A stretch of 64,000 bases of DNA from UMGS1696 sp964621165 (lineage in GTDB: Bacteria; Bacillota; Clostridia; Oscillospirales; CAG-272), in contig CAZULC010000005.1 of assembly GCA_964621165.1 (NCBI GenBank), positions 62,001 through 126,000 on the forward strand. The letters run 5' to 3'. The notes below the pieces were generated by a model, which worked only from the letters and a program-made list of their open reading frames with translations, had not been told where the DNA came from and did not search any database. Numbering within the stretch: the first letter of the stretch is position 1; each line of letters begins with the position of its first letter. Below are positions 19,301 to 27,268 of the stretch, in pieces. Both the position numbers and the translations under genes were made by a program.

Positions 19301-19505
19301 TGTCGTCACCGACCACATTGCGGCTTCGGTTTCGGGAAGCGGCAAGGTTGAAGCAATTCTCAAGAAGGATTCAGCCGAATTGACCTCCGCGGTCCTCTGC
19401 GACAGGCTTGTGTACGACGGTTGTGACTCAGCAGTCGAGGGCGGATATTTCAAGGAATGGGACGTAAACGGCGAGAACGTTAGAATCGGCGTAAAAAAGT
19501 TATAA
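16332..19505 (+). CDS. ileS: Isoleucyl-tRNA synthetase, long (IleRS2-like) type
   Basis: 1057 residues, class I synthetase. HIGH motif at about residue 55 (KPHIGHV), KMSKS at about 600 (QKMSKSKGN), editing domain between. The wording GWDTHGLPVE and the length over 1030 residues point to the type found in eukaryotes, archaea and many Clostridia rather than the E. coli type; related enzymes are often mupirocin-tolerant, which is known for the group and only inferred here. It charges tRNA-Ile in the cytoplasm. AGAAAGGATG ribosome site before the ATG. Expression is governed by the T-box just upstream. Confidence 0.97.
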   Translation: MYSKVPTSMNFVDREKETLNFWQENKVFEKQLEESRGREGFTFFDGPPTANGKPHIGHVLTRVIKDMIPRYQWMKGRDVPRKAGWDTHGLPVEIEVEKKLGLDGKDQIEKYGLEPFIKQCKESVWQYKSMWEDFSNTVGFWVDMDHPYVTYDNNFIESEWWALKEIWNKGLLYKGFKIVPYCPRCGTPLSAQEVAQGYKTVKERSAVVRFKAVGEDAYFLAWTTTPWTLPSNLALCVNPDEVYCKVKANDGYVYYMAKALLDAVLSKLKTDDAPAYKILEEYKGTDLEYREYEPLFSCAGEAAAKQGKKAHFITCDNYVTMSDGTGIVHIAPAFGEDDANVGRKYDLPFVQFVDSKGDMTPETPYAGLFVKKADPVILEDLKKEGKLFDAPKFEHEYPHCWRCDTPLIYYARESWYIKMTAVKDDLIRNNNTVNWIPESIGKGRFGDWLENVQDWAISRNRYWGTPLNIWECSCGHRHSVGSIAELKEMSSNCPEDIELHRPYIDSVTIKCPKCGGEMHRVPEVIDCWFDSGSMPFAQHHYPFENEDLFKAQFPADFISEAVDQTRGWFYSLMAISTLLFDCAPYRNVLVLGLVQDEHGQKMSKSKGNGVDPFDALAQYGADAIRWYFYTTSAPWLPSRFSGKAVMEGQRKFLGTLWNTYAFYVLYADIDSFDPTKYNLKDCALTVMDRYILSVLNSTITAVDGNLSSYRIPEAAKALSQCVDELSNWYVRRCRERYWGVEMTEDKIAAYMTLYTCLVTLAKLSAPMVPFMADDIYRNLVGSVDKTAPISVHLCSYPQCDESWIDKSLEENMNRVVNIVVLGRAARNGANIKNRQPLSCLHVKEDGDALSAFYSDIIRDELNVKAVKFIDDMSSLSSYSFKPNLKTVGPKYGKLLGKIRSILQSDDFDGNAAMAELEEKGCLTLDLGDAKAELSRDDLLIEVKQKEGCYTVSEGSVTVALDTTLTDELIDEGFRRELISKIQTMRKEAGFVVTDHIAASVSGSGKVEAILKKDSAELTSAVLCDRLVYDGCDSAVEGGYFKEWDVNGENVRIGVKKL

Positions 19506-19861
19506 AATAGCTGCTTTGCGTAAAAAAACGGCGATTTTTGGCAATTTGTTGTATGTTTTACAAATTTATTAAATAAACTCCATTCGAGGCTTCACTTGTT
19601 GTTAATTATGCCTACCACAAAATATTTCAAAACTCTTGATTTTAAGCGCATTATTTGATATAATATCTGTATACAGGGTGCATCATTTGATTCCCTTTGT
19701 GTGTATTAATTTGATATACGCATATACATTGATGTGCCGTTTTGAAGGAGACTAAGTATCGCTGTGAAACGTGAAAGGCAGTATCTTCACGGGGTGCAGT
19801 TTCATTCACAAAATTTATTTTATATTTATTTGCGCTGCTTTTAACAGCATGGAGGATAAAA
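19506..19861 (+). promoter_or_regulatory. Intergenic region with promoter and long leader of the HPr gene
   Basis: TTGATT (19636-19641), 17-base spacer, TATAAT (19659-19664). The leader from about 19671 to 19861 is ~190 bases; it holds GAAGGAGA and a possible 27-codon GTG frame from 19763, but nothing I can assign. No clear terminator for ileS was seen between 19506 and 19635. Confidence 0.6.
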
Positions 19862-20125
19862 ATGATTTCTCGTGACGTTACCATACAGAATAACGTAGGT
19901 CTCCACGCAAGACCGGCTACATTCTTCATTCAGAAAGCGAACACCTACAAGAGTTCCATCTGGATTGAAAAGGACGACCGCAGAGTCAACGCGAAGAGCT
20001 TACTGGGCGTTCTTTCCCTCGGCATTGTAAAGGGCATGACAATCACGCTTATTGCAGACGGCACAGACGAAAGCGAAGCACTGGAAGGTCTGGCGGCTCT
20101 TATCGACACCGGATTTGCCGAATAA
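19862..20125 (+). CDS. ptsH: HPr family phosphocarrier protein
   Basis: 87 residues. The active-site histidine sits in GLHARPATFF (His at residue 15) and the regulatory serine in VNAKSLLGVLSLGI, the site phosphorylated by HPr kinase in Firmicutes. HPr passes phosphate from enzyme I to sugar permeases and, when serine-phosphorylated, partners CcpA in carbon catabolite control. No other PTS gene is in the window, so it may act mostly in regulation. GGAGG ribosome site before ATG. The second sequence after the motif differs little from textbook HPr, so the call is firm. Confidence 0.93.
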   Translation: MISRDVTIQNNVGLHARPATFFIQKANTYKSSIWIEKDDRRVNAKSLLGVLSLGIVKGMTITLIADGTDESEALEGLAALIDTGFAE

Positions 20126-20147
20126 TCAAAGAAAACGAAAATTTCAG

Positions 20148-20195
20148 AATAAACCGAGCGGGGTCAGTTTTTGTCATGCCTCTGCGCGGTTTATT
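20148..20195 (+). terminator. Hairpin after the HPr gene
   Basis: AATAAACCG (20148-20156) pairs perfectly with CGGTTTATT (20187-20195), followed by TATTTG. Long stem but short T-tract. Confidence 0.5.
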
Positions 20196-20355
20196 TATTT
20201 GAATGGGTGTTTGAGACGCGCTTTATACAAGATAATTTTATTTTTCCCGCACCGCTTGGTTTTCTCTTCCCAGCCGCGGCATAACCTGACTCCACGGCGG
20301 AAATACTACATTTCAAAGCTTAAAAACGCTTGAATTTCAAAAGAAAGGAATTGTC

Positions 20356-22305
20356 ATGTCCGAACCTCTCTCACCCAATATAGAGTTTCTGCGCAAAAAG
20401 GCCGCTTCCCTTCCCCGTTCTCCCGGAGTCTACATCATGCAGAACACGGGGGGAAAAGTCATATACGTGGGGAAATCCCGCTCGCTCAGGGATCGCGTTT
20501 CGTCATATTTCCACGGGAGCCACAACGAAAAAACGGCGCAGATGGCCTCCTCAGTCCACGACTTCCGCTTCATCAACTGCAATACGGAAATGGAAGCCCT
20601 CGCCCTCGAAAACAGCCTTATCAAGCAGTACACGCCGAAGTACAATATCAAGCTGAAGGACGCGAAGTCCTACCCGTACATCCGAATTGGAATAAAATCC
20701 CAGTGGCCGAGAATCACCATGACCCGTAAGCGGATTCCCGACGGAGCTTTGTACTTCGGCCCGTATTCATCTACATCAGTCGTGTACACCACCATAGCCC
20801 AGCTTGAGCGGACGCTGAAAATCCCCACCTGCAAGAAGCGGTTTCCCGAGGACATCGGCAAGGACAGGCCATGCGTTTACTACCAGATCGGGCGGTGCAT
20901 GGGGGTCTGCTCCGGTGACGTGACTGCCGAGGACTACAAAAAATCCATTGACAGAGCGGCGGAAATTCTGCGGGGCGGCACAGCTGAAGTGATTCGCTCT
21001 TTGACCGCGCAGATGATGAAAGCCTCGGATGAGCTTGAGTTCGAGGAAGCCGCACGGTGCCGTGACACAATCGACGCTCTCCGGAAGCTGGGCGAAAGGC
21101 AAAAGGCTGTGGGCTCCCCGGATACGGAATGCGACGTGATTGGGCTGAGCATGACCAGCTACTCCGGCGACGAGGTGACGTTCCGGGACTGCGTTACGGT
21201 GTTCTACATCCGAAGCGGGTACATTGCTGACAGCGAGCACTTCATCTTCGGCAAGGACGAAATTACGCTGGGGTCGGACTTCTACAGTGACGGAAATGAC
21301 GGAGACGGTGAAAACCGGTATGGGACTGAAATCGGCAGCTATGTTGACGACGACGACTCACCACTCTCTTCATTTGTCATGGCATTGTACCAGTCACGGG
21401 AGTACATTCCGGCGGAGATTCTACTGTCCTTTGAGCTTCCCGAACACGACCGTGTCCTGCTCTGCGACTACCTCACGGAAAGATCCGGACGAAAAGTCAC
21501 AATCAAGACCCCGAAAAAGGGCGGCTCCAAGTACCTCTGCAACATGGCTGTTCACGACGCGGCGGAACACTCAAAAAATCAGAAAAAGCGCGAGTCCGAC
21601 AGCGAAAAGACCCTCGTGAATTTGGCGAAGCTTCTCAAGCTTGAAGTTGTGCCGGAGCGGATTGAAGCCTACGACATCTCAAACTTAGGCGACGAACACA
21701 TCACGGCGGGCATGGTCGCGGCAATTGACGGAAAGCTGAAAAAGTCGGAGTACCGCACGTTCAACATCAAATCCACCTCGGGTCAGGACGACTATGCTTC
21801 CATGCGTGAGGCGTTGTTCCGGCGTCTGTCCCACATTGGCGAAGGCTGGGATTATCCGGATTTGATCCTGCTCGACGGCGGACGGGGGCATGTGTCGGTG
21901 ATAAAGGAACTGCTTTCCGAGATGGGGCTGGAGATTCCTGTTTACGGCATGGTCAAGGACGAGCACCACAAGACCCGCACCCTCTGCGACGAGGAAGGAG
22001 AACTGAACATAGCCCGACATCAGGACGTTTTCCGGCTGATTTACGAGATTCAGGAGGAAGTCCACCGGTACACAGTCGGCCGCATGACGAACGCCAAGCG
22101 GAAAACCATGAAAAATTCCACCCTGACGGGAATAAGCGGAATCGGTCCGTCCAAGGCAAAGGCTTTGATGAAGCATTTCGGCACGCTGACGGCTATTAAA
22201 AAAGCAAGCGAGGCGGACATTGCCGAAGTAGCGGGAATCAGCAAAACCGATGCGGAGAACGTGTACAATTATTTCAGAAAGTCCGCGGCCAAAAAGCAAA
22301 AGTAA
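20356..22305 (+). CDS. uvrC: Excinuclease ABC subunit C
   Basis: 649 residues. The GIY-YIG nuclease domain is N-terminal (SPGVYIMQNTGGKVIYVGKSR), a Cys cluster follows (CVYYQIGRCMGVCSG), then a UVR motif region ('AQMMKASDELEFEEAARCRD', about 215-235), the RNase H-like C nuclease ('IEAYDISNLGDEHITAGMVA', 'LILLDGGRGHVSV') and a C-terminal helix-hairpin-helix pair ('LTGISGIGPSKAKALMKHFG'). It makes the two incisions around DNA lesions with UvrAB. AAGAAAGGAA ribosome site. rsmD and coaD follow on the same strand, 42 bases later. Confidence 0.97.
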   Translation: MSEPLSPNIEFLRKKAASLPRSPGVYIMQNTGGKVIYVGKSRSLRDRVSSYFHGSHNEKTAQMASSVHDFRFINCNTEMEALALENSLIKQYTPKYNIKLKDAKSYPYIRIGIKSQWPRITMTRKRIPDGALYFGPYSSTSVVYTTIAQLERTLKIPTCKKRFPEDIGKDRPCVYYQIGRCMGVCSGDVTAEDYKKSIDRAAEILRGGTAEVIRSLTAQMMKASDELEFEEAARCRDTIDALRKLGERQKAVGSPDTECDVIGLSMTSYSGDEVTFRDCVTVFYIRSGYIADSEHFIFGKDEITLGSDFYSDGNDGDGENRYGTEIGSYVDDDDSPLSSFVMALYQSREYIPAEILLSFELPEHDRVLLCDYLTERSGRKVTIKTPKKGGSKYLCNMAVHDAAEHSKNQKKRESDSEKTLVNLAKLLKLEVVPERIEAYDISNLGDEHITAGMVAAIDGKLKKSEYRTFNIKSTSGQDDYASMREALFRRLSHIGEGWDYPDLILLDGGRGHVSVIKELLSEMGLEIPVYGMVKDEHHKTRTLCDEEGELNIARHQDVFRLIYEIQEEVHRYTVGRMTNAKRKTMKNSTLTGISGIGPSKAKALMKHFGTLTAIKKASEADIAEVAGISKTDAENVYNYFRKSAAKKQK

Positions 22306-22347
22306 ACTATTATTCATAATTTATTTTAATATTCGGAAGGATTCAAC

Positions 22348-22989
22348 ATGAGAATTATAACAGGAAGCGCGAGAGGCACAAAGCTCGCCACAATTGAAGG
22401 AGAAGCAACCCGCCCCACGTCCGACAAGGTGAAGGAAGCTCTGTTTTCCATGATACAGTTCGACATTGAAGGAAGGGTGGTTCTGGATTTGTTCGGGGGA
22501 AGCGGTCAGCTGGCACTGGAGGCGTTGTCAAGAGGTGCCGAAAAAGCCACAATCATCGACCAGTCCCGGGACGCTACGGCTGTGATTATCGATAACGCGA
22601 AAAAAACCCACCTGTTCGAGAAGTGCAGAATCTCCACCGCCGACTACACCTCATTCATACGGGGTGCGGCAAAAAAGGAAAAATACGGCATAATCTTCCT
22701 CGACCCGCCATACAACAGCGGACTGATGCACGCCTCACTCAAGGCTCTCTCAAACGCTGAACTCTTCGCCAACGGGGCTTATATCGTGTGCGAGACGGAC
22801 TGCGACCTTCCGATTAAGGCCTCCCGTGCGAGAAAGGACGAGGAAATCAACGCAAAATACGTTTTCAAGGACGTTTTCGGCGAGGATGAAGCCCTTGCTG
22901 GAAAATTTGAGGTTCTGAGAAGCGTACTGTACGGCCGGACGAGAATCACGCTTCTTACGCCAAAATCCGACTTGGGAGAGAACGAATGA
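22348..22989 (+). CDS. rsmD: 16S rRNA (guanine966-N2)-methyltransferase RsmD-like
   Basis: 213 residues. The start 'MRIITGSARGTKL' and 'TRPTSDKVKEALF' are hallmarks of RsmD; the SAM-binding motif is VLDLFGGSGQLALEALSRGA and the catalytic motif IIFLDPPYNSG (DPPY). It methylates a guanine of 16S rRNA in the small subunit. Its TGA overlaps the ATG of coaD by four bases, a pairing seen in many Firmicutes. A short C-terminal tail after 'YGRTRITLL' looks ordinary. Confidence 0.94.
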   Translation: MRIITGSARGTKLATIEGEATRPTSDKVKEALFSMIQFDIEGRVVLDLFGGSGQLALEALSRGAEKATIIDQSRDATAVIIDNAKKTHLFEKCRISTADYTSFIRGAAKKEKYGIIFLDPPYNSGLMHASLKALSNAELFANGAYIVCETDCDLPIKASRARKDEEINAKYVFKDVFGEDEALAGKFEVLRSVLYGRTRITLLTPKSDLGENE

Positions 22990-23474
22990 GACGGGCTGTA
23001 ATCACCGGCAGCTTCGATCCGGTAACATCGGGACACATGGATTTAATCCGTCGCAGTGCGGCAATGTTTGACGAACTATTTGTAGTAATCACCTTCAACT
23101 CAAAAAAACCCGGCGCGTTCTCCCCGGAAGACAGGCTGACTCTGCTGAAAACCGCAATAGATGAGCTTGGGGTGGACAACATAAAGGCGGAAATGTACGA
23201 TGGCCTGACGTCGGACTACATCAAATCGGTTGGGGCGAAGTTCATTGTCAGGGGAGCGAGAAACTCCACGGACTTCGACTATGAATATAATCTTTCGCTT
23301 ATAATGAAGCGTTTTTCGCCGGAATTTGAGACCATAATCCTGCCCTCGTCCCACGAGCTGAGCGCGATTTCGTCCACGTACGTTCGGGAGCTGTTGAAAT
23401 ACGGCTGTGACCTCGGTGACGCGGTGCCTAAATCCTGCCGGGAGCTTATGGTGGAGCTGTACGGCAAAGAATAG
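22986..23474 (+). CDS. coaD: Phosphopantetheine adenylyltransferase
   Basis: 162 residues. N terminus AVITGSFDPVTSGHMDLI holds the (T/H)xGH nucleotidyl-transfer motif; 'KFIVRGARNSTDFDYE' and the C-terminal 'ISSTYVRELLKYG' are the substrate-binding segments of CoaD. It makes dephospho-CoA from phosphopantetheine and ATP, the fourth step of CoA synthesis. Translationally coupled to rsmD by an ATGA overlap. Confidence 0.97.
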   Translation: MRRAVITGSFDPVTSGHMDLIRRSAAMFDELFVVITFNSKKPGAFSPEDRLTLLKTAIDELGVDNIKAEMYDGLTSDYIKSVGAKFIVRGARNSTDFDYEYNLSLIMKRFSPEFETIILPSSHELSAISSTYVRELLKYGCDLGDAVPKSCRELMVELYGKE

Positions 23475-23515
23475 ACAAAATTTAACGCTGCTCTACAATT
23501 AAGAAAGGACTGCTT

Positions 23516-23599
23516 ATGGAATCCGACGGCACGGAAAGCCTGATGAGTCGTGAAAAGGCGCGGTTTTTTTGTAAAATACTTATCCATGCTTGTGGTTGA
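23516..23599 (+). CDS. Possible 27-residue peptide after coaD
   Basis: AGAAAGGA lies six to eight bases before the ATG at 23516; the frame reads MESDGTESLMSREKARFFCK and stops at TGA 23597-23599. No similarity recognised; it could be a chance frame or the remains of a gene. From 23600 to 23671 I see nothing. Confidence 0.2.
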   Translation: MESDGTESLMSREKARFFCKILIHACG

Positions 23600-23671
23600 A
23601 GCTGCAAAAATTCGTCAAGCCGTACAAAACATATCATGCCTGACGCATCACTTTTATGAATAACAACAAAA

Positions 23672-23706
23672 AGGGGACGGTTTTATTCCATCCCCTGATT
23701 TTTTTG
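23672..23706. terminator. Bidirectional terminator
   Basis: AGGGGACGG (23672-23680) pairs with CCATCCCCT (23688-23696) with one mismatch; A-rich on the left, TTTTTTT on the right. It separates the coaD transcript (+) from the secreted-protein gene (-). Confidence 0.8.
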
Positions 23707-23722
23707 TTCAGTTCCAGCCTCG

Positions 23723-25078
23723 TCAGCCGATTATGTCTTTGTACATCTGTGAAAGCAGGAACATTCTTACGTCAACGTTCCAGTTTCCGGAGCAGCAGCC
23801 CCATTCGTAGTCACAGCCGTGGTTGTAACCCCAGTTGTAGTTCCATGTGTATCCCGGCTTGGTGGTTGTCGTATATCCTGCGACGATTCCGTATTTTTAG
23901 AAGTTATACTTGTTGATTACGTCGCACACGTCGTCCTTGCAGCCGTAAACCTAACGGAGCAGGTTGATGTAATTTGCGGTTCCAGTGAGAATCGCGGATG
24001 TGTTGTATGTTTCGCCGTAGTCGTTAACCGTAACGTCCATAACTTTGATTACAGGAATGAGAATGCCCTCGGCGCTTCTGATCCATCCGTTCAGGCAGGA
24101 GTAGTAATCGCCGCACCAGTCAGTTGACGGACACCATTTGTTTACAGTAATGCAGTCCTTGTTGTTTGACCAGTTCCAGCCGTCGTCGGTGATTGCGTTG
24201 GTGTAGGGACCGATGTAGATGAGCGCGTCGCCGGTGACTGATGAGTAGGTCTTGCTGTACGCGTGAACAATAACCGCTCCGTTTTCCTCAGCCGTGAGCT
24301 TTCCGGAAATCTGGCCGATCTTTGCCTTATCACTGCCAGACGCGATTTTCAGCACGATATCGTCGTAGGTCTTGCCGTCGCTTGCGGTGATCGTGAAGCC
24401 CGTTGTGTCGCCAACCTCAAGTCTCCAAGAATCGGGAACTATGTTCAGCGTGGCGGCGGTCTCGTGGTGCGTGAAGTCGCGGGCTACATACACGTTGAGC
24501 TTGAAGAACGGAACTCCGCCTTCGGTGAAAACGTAAATGTGGGCTGTACCGGACTGGTTTGCCACAAGAGTGCCGGACTTTTTGTCGTAGTAAACGGTCT
24601 CAGGGTCGCTTGAATAGAAGTAGGCGTTGGAGCAGAAGGTCTTCTCCTGTCCTTCGTCCATGTGCATATCGTAGGTGTTTTCGGCGAAGTATTCCTCGAG
24701 AGCTTTCTTCGCGTTGTCCCTTGAGTAGTATGTGGCTCCCCAGAGGTCACTGCAGTAGATGCTCTTCGGCACAGTGTATGCGGGAGTGCAGGTTTTAGGT
24801 GCGGAAGAGGGGCATCCGTCAACAAAAACAGTGGCTGTGTCGCTCGGGTCGGCTTGCTTTGAAGCGGGAACAAGTCCGTTCTTTCCGGCCGTGAATACGG
24901 TTTTGTCGCTGCCTGTCGACGTTGTTGTGGACGCAGGAGTGTTGCAGGCGATAGTGCTGCTGTCATGGCTGTCCTCGTGATGGCTCTGGTGCTTCCATAT
25001 ATCAGCGGCAGAGGCAGCACTTGTCAGGATGGCGGCTGTCGCCAGTGCCAGAGATATGGCTTTTATACCTTTTTTCAT
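23723..25078 (-). pseudogene. Secreted Ig-like (BIG2-type) protein gene with two in-frame stops
   Basis: The ATG at 25078 has GGAGAA before it and begins a signal peptide (MKKGIKAISLALATAAILTSAASA), then a Ser/Thr linker, a Cys-rich segment and Ig-like strands such as 'LNIVPDSWRLEVGDTTGFTI'. The frame meets TAG at 23951-23953 after 375 residues, then TAA at 23897-23899, yet continues in the same frame to TGA at 23723 with sequence of the same Trp/Tyr/Cys-rich kind (WNYNWGYNHGCDYEWGCCSG). No frameshift is involved. The intact form would have about 451 residues. Either a recent pseudogene or two assembly errors; a truncated 375-residue product is possible. Confidence 0.7.
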
Positions 25079-25121
25079 GATATTCTCCTAAAAATTCTAA
25101 AATTATCACTCTACAAGTAAT

Positions 25122-25150
25122 ATTATACAGCATTCGAGCGCCGTTGTCAA
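25122..25150 (-). promoter_or_regulatory. Promoter of the secreted Ig-like protein gene
   Basis: Minus strand TTGACA (25150-25145), 17-base spacer, TATAAT (25127-25122); both boxes match consensus exactly. Confidence 0.85.
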
Positions 25151-25210
25151 TGGGAAAATCAAACTTTAATATTGATTTTGCGGATAAATTAATGAGCGGA
25201 ACTTCCCGCC

Positions 25211-25300
25211 GCGGGAGCTATGCTGTATGGTCGTGGGAATGCGGAAAGTCTCAGCTGAAATGACGCCGAGATAACCCGTGGGGTTTTCCCCACCCACCCA
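25211..25300 (+). repeat. Interspersed structured repeat, copy 1
   Basis: Runs from GCGGGAGCT (25211-25219) through TCGTGGGA, CAGCTGAAATGACGCCGAGAT to ACCCGTGGGGT and TTTTCCCCACCCA. About 90 bases. It aligns over its full length with copy 2 just downstream and lies upstream of the alpha/beta hydrolase gene in the same orientation. The rest of the 25151-25491 gap holds copy 2 and nothing else I can name. Confidence 0.7.
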
Positions 25301-25364
25301 CTAAAATATGGGGTTGGTATTGATTTTGGCTTGGATTTATGGTAAAATAAGTCGATGTGATTTT

Positions 25365-25454
25365 GCGGGAGCTTATGTTACGTCGTCGTGGGAGCTGTTT
25401 AAGTTTCAATTGAAGTTATGCCGAGATTGCCTGCGGGGGGCTTCCCCGCCCGCA
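25365..25454 (+). repeat. Interspersed structured repeat, copy 2
   Basis: GCGGGAGCT at 25365, then TCGTCGTGGGAGCTGTT, AAGTTTCAATTGAAGTTATG, CCGAGATTGCC and GGGGGGCTTCCCCGCCCGC. The 3' CTTCCCCGC can close on the 5' GCGGGAG. Ends 38 bases before the ATG of the alpha/beta hydrolase gene. Confidence 0.75.
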
Positions 25455-25491
25455 TACTTACATGAGATTTTATTCAAGGAGCGCGGGTTTT

Positions 25492-26685
25492 ATGTTTGAA
25501 CGGGAGTTTTTCTTCTTTAGCGAGGGGGAGTCGGGGGAGAATATCATTTCCAACCGGGAATATGTCGAAAAACGAAAAAAACACGAGCCGGATTACGTCA
25601 GCGAGTACATCACTATGCCAAATATAAAACACCCGGTCAGACTGGCGGGATATGCGGCGGCTCCCGATTCAGCGGATGAGGCAAGGTTCGTGCTGCAGGT
25701 CTTCCACGGGGTCTGCGAAAGGTACGAAAGATATAAACCGCTGATTCGTGAGATCGTTTCCGCTGGCGGTGTGGTCGTGATTCATGATATGCGCGGACAT
25801 GGTCTTTCAATCGGCGCGGGAAAGACTGAATTCAACATGCCCGGGTTTACAGGGGACGGCGGCAGGGTCTGGCAGAACTACATAGTTGACGCGGATTTCG
25901 CACGGGAAGCGGCGATTGAGCATTACGAGGAATTTCTGGCGGATCAGTACGCTGAAGAAGACTACGACGAACAGGGGTACAGCATCAGTGAATGGACAAA
26001 AAAACCGGCTCAGGATCTGCGCGGCCTTCCGTTTTACCTCATGGGGTTCTCAATGGGAGCCATGGTCGCAGCAATGTATGCATCTCACGCTCATGTGAAG
26101 CTGGACGGCTTGATTTTGGCCGGTCTTCCTAAGCGGGAAAGTCCTTTGCCCCTCTCCGCCGCACTTGCCGGACTGAACCTGATGGCGCTGTTTTTCGGCG
26201 AGAACTACCGCTCACCATTGCTGAACCGGCTCAGCATGTCGCACTACAACCGCGGCTTTCAGCGGGAGCCTTACTCGGACGGACGTTTTCTATGGTTGTC
26301 GAACGACTACGAAAACCGGATGAACTTCGCCTCGGACCCACTCTGCAATCACAAAAACCCCGTCATATTATATGAGACGCTCTTCCGGCTTGTGCGTGAC
26401 GTGTATAAGCCCGCGTCGTGGGATGTGCCGGAGAAAAATCTGCCGATACTTCTGATGGCGGGGGAAAATGATCCGGTGTCCGGTGGGGATGAGGGCGTGC
26501 TGTCAGCGCAGAAATTCCTCTGCGACATGGGATTCAGGTCGGTTGACGCGCGGATGTACCAGGGCTTGCGGCACGAGATTTTCTACGACTTCGGCAGAGA
26601 CGCGCCTATAGGGGATTTGATTGAGTTCGTCGGCGGCGCACATAAGGAAAGGACAGAGGACAAAATTGAAGCTGAAACTTGTTAA
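25492..26685 (+). CDS. Alpha/beta hydrolase (lysophospholipase / monoacylglycerol-lipase-like)
   Basis: 397 residues from the ATG at 25492, which has AAGGAG ten bases upstream; an earlier ATG at 25462 lacks such a site. The fold signs are 'VLQVFHGVCERYERYKPLI', 'VVVIHDMRGHGLS', the nucleophile elbow GFSMGA, the acid region 'ILLMAGENDPVSGG' and the catalytic His in 'GLRHEIF'. This order matches the serine aminopeptidase S33 / monoacylglycerol lipase group, acting on esters in the cytoplasm. Two structured repeats lie just upstream. The GNAT gene overlaps its end. Confidence 0.87.
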   Translation: MFEREFFFFSEGESGENIISNREYVEKRKKHEPDYVSEYITMPNIKHPVRLAGYAAAPDSADEARFVLQVFHGVCERYERYKPLIREIVSAGGVVVIHDMRGHGLSIGAGKTEFNMPGFTGDGGRVWQNYIVDADFAREAAIEHYEEFLADQYAEEDYDEQGYSISEWTKKPAQDLRGLPFYLMGFSMGAMVAAMYASHAHVKLDGLILAGLPKRESPLPLSAALAGLNLMALFFGENYRSPLLNRLSMSHYNRGFQREPYSDGRFLWLSNDYENRMNFASDPLCNHKNPVILYETLFRLVRDVYKPASWDVPEKNLPILLMAGENDPVSGGDEGVLSAQKFLCDMGFRSVDARMYQGLRHEIFYDFGRDAPIGDLIEFVGGAHKERTEDKIEAETC

Positions 26686-27190
26686 ACTGACAAAAGAATA
26701 CCGCACTCTCCTGCTCGACATGATGGACGAATGGAGCCTGTCCGGCGAGAAAATCATACCCTACGCCATACGCAAAACCGACTGGCACGACTTTGACGCT
26801 TACCTGAATTCGCTTGAAGCTGCTCCGGATGAAGCCGAAAAATTAAATCTCGTTCCCGACAGCACGTATTTCTGCCTTAACGAGGACGAAGGGCGGCTTG
26901 TGGGGGCGGTCAACATCAGGCATTACCTCAACGAACATCTGCTTCTCGACGGAGGCCACATCGGGGACGGGGTCAGACCATCGGCAAGACGCCGCGGCGT
27001 GGGTACGGCAATGGTGGGGCTGGTTCTCGAAAAATGCAGGGAGCTTGGCATCATGCAGGTGCTGATGGTGTGCGACAAGGACAATATTGCTTCCGCGAAA
27101 ACCATCGTCAAAAACGGCGGAGTTCTCGAGAATGAAGTCATGGTTGACGGTAAAATTGTCAAGCGGTACTGGATTGAAAACAGGCCGTGA
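26666..27190 (+). CDS. GNAT-family N-acetyltransferase
   Basis: 174 residues from a TTG at 26666 that follows GAGGAC; the frame is open further upstream, but only inside the hydrolase gene. N terminus KLKLVKLTKEYRTLLLDMMDEW, then 'GGHIGDGVRPSARRRGVGTAM', the acetyl-CoA pyrophosphate loop (RRxGxGxA type) and the late 'CDKDNIASAKTIVKNGGVLE', all typical of GNAT enzymes. It transfers an acetyl group to an unknown amine. Overlaps the hydrolase gene by 20 bases, so translation is probably coupled. Confidence 0.87.
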   Translation: MKLKLVKLTKEYRTLLLDMMDEWSLSGEKIIPYAIRKTDWHDFDAYLNSLEAAPDEAEKLNLVPDSTYFCLNEDEGRLVGAVNIRHYLNEHLLLDGGHIGDGVRPSARRRGVGTAMVGLVLEKCRELGIMQVLMVCDKDNIASAKTIVKNGGVLENEVMVDGKIVKRYWIENRP

Positions 27191-27227
27191 AAACTACAGG
27201 GCGGCTTTCGGTCGTCGAATAAACAAA

Positions 27228-27265
27228 AAAGGGCAGCTTTGAAATTACGGCTGTCCTTTATTTTT
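27228..27265. terminator. Bidirectional terminator
   Basis: AAAGGGCAGC (27228-27237) pairs with GCTGTCCTTT (27250-27259) with one G-T pair, flanked by A-run and TTTTT. It separates the converging GNAT (+) and oxidoreductase (-) genes. Confidence 0.82.
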
Positions 27266-27268
27266 GCG

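Noticed and set aside
23656..24127. Plus-strand reading frames opposite the Ig-like gene
   Set aside because: They mirror the minus-strand gene, have no ribosome site and no family-like sequence.
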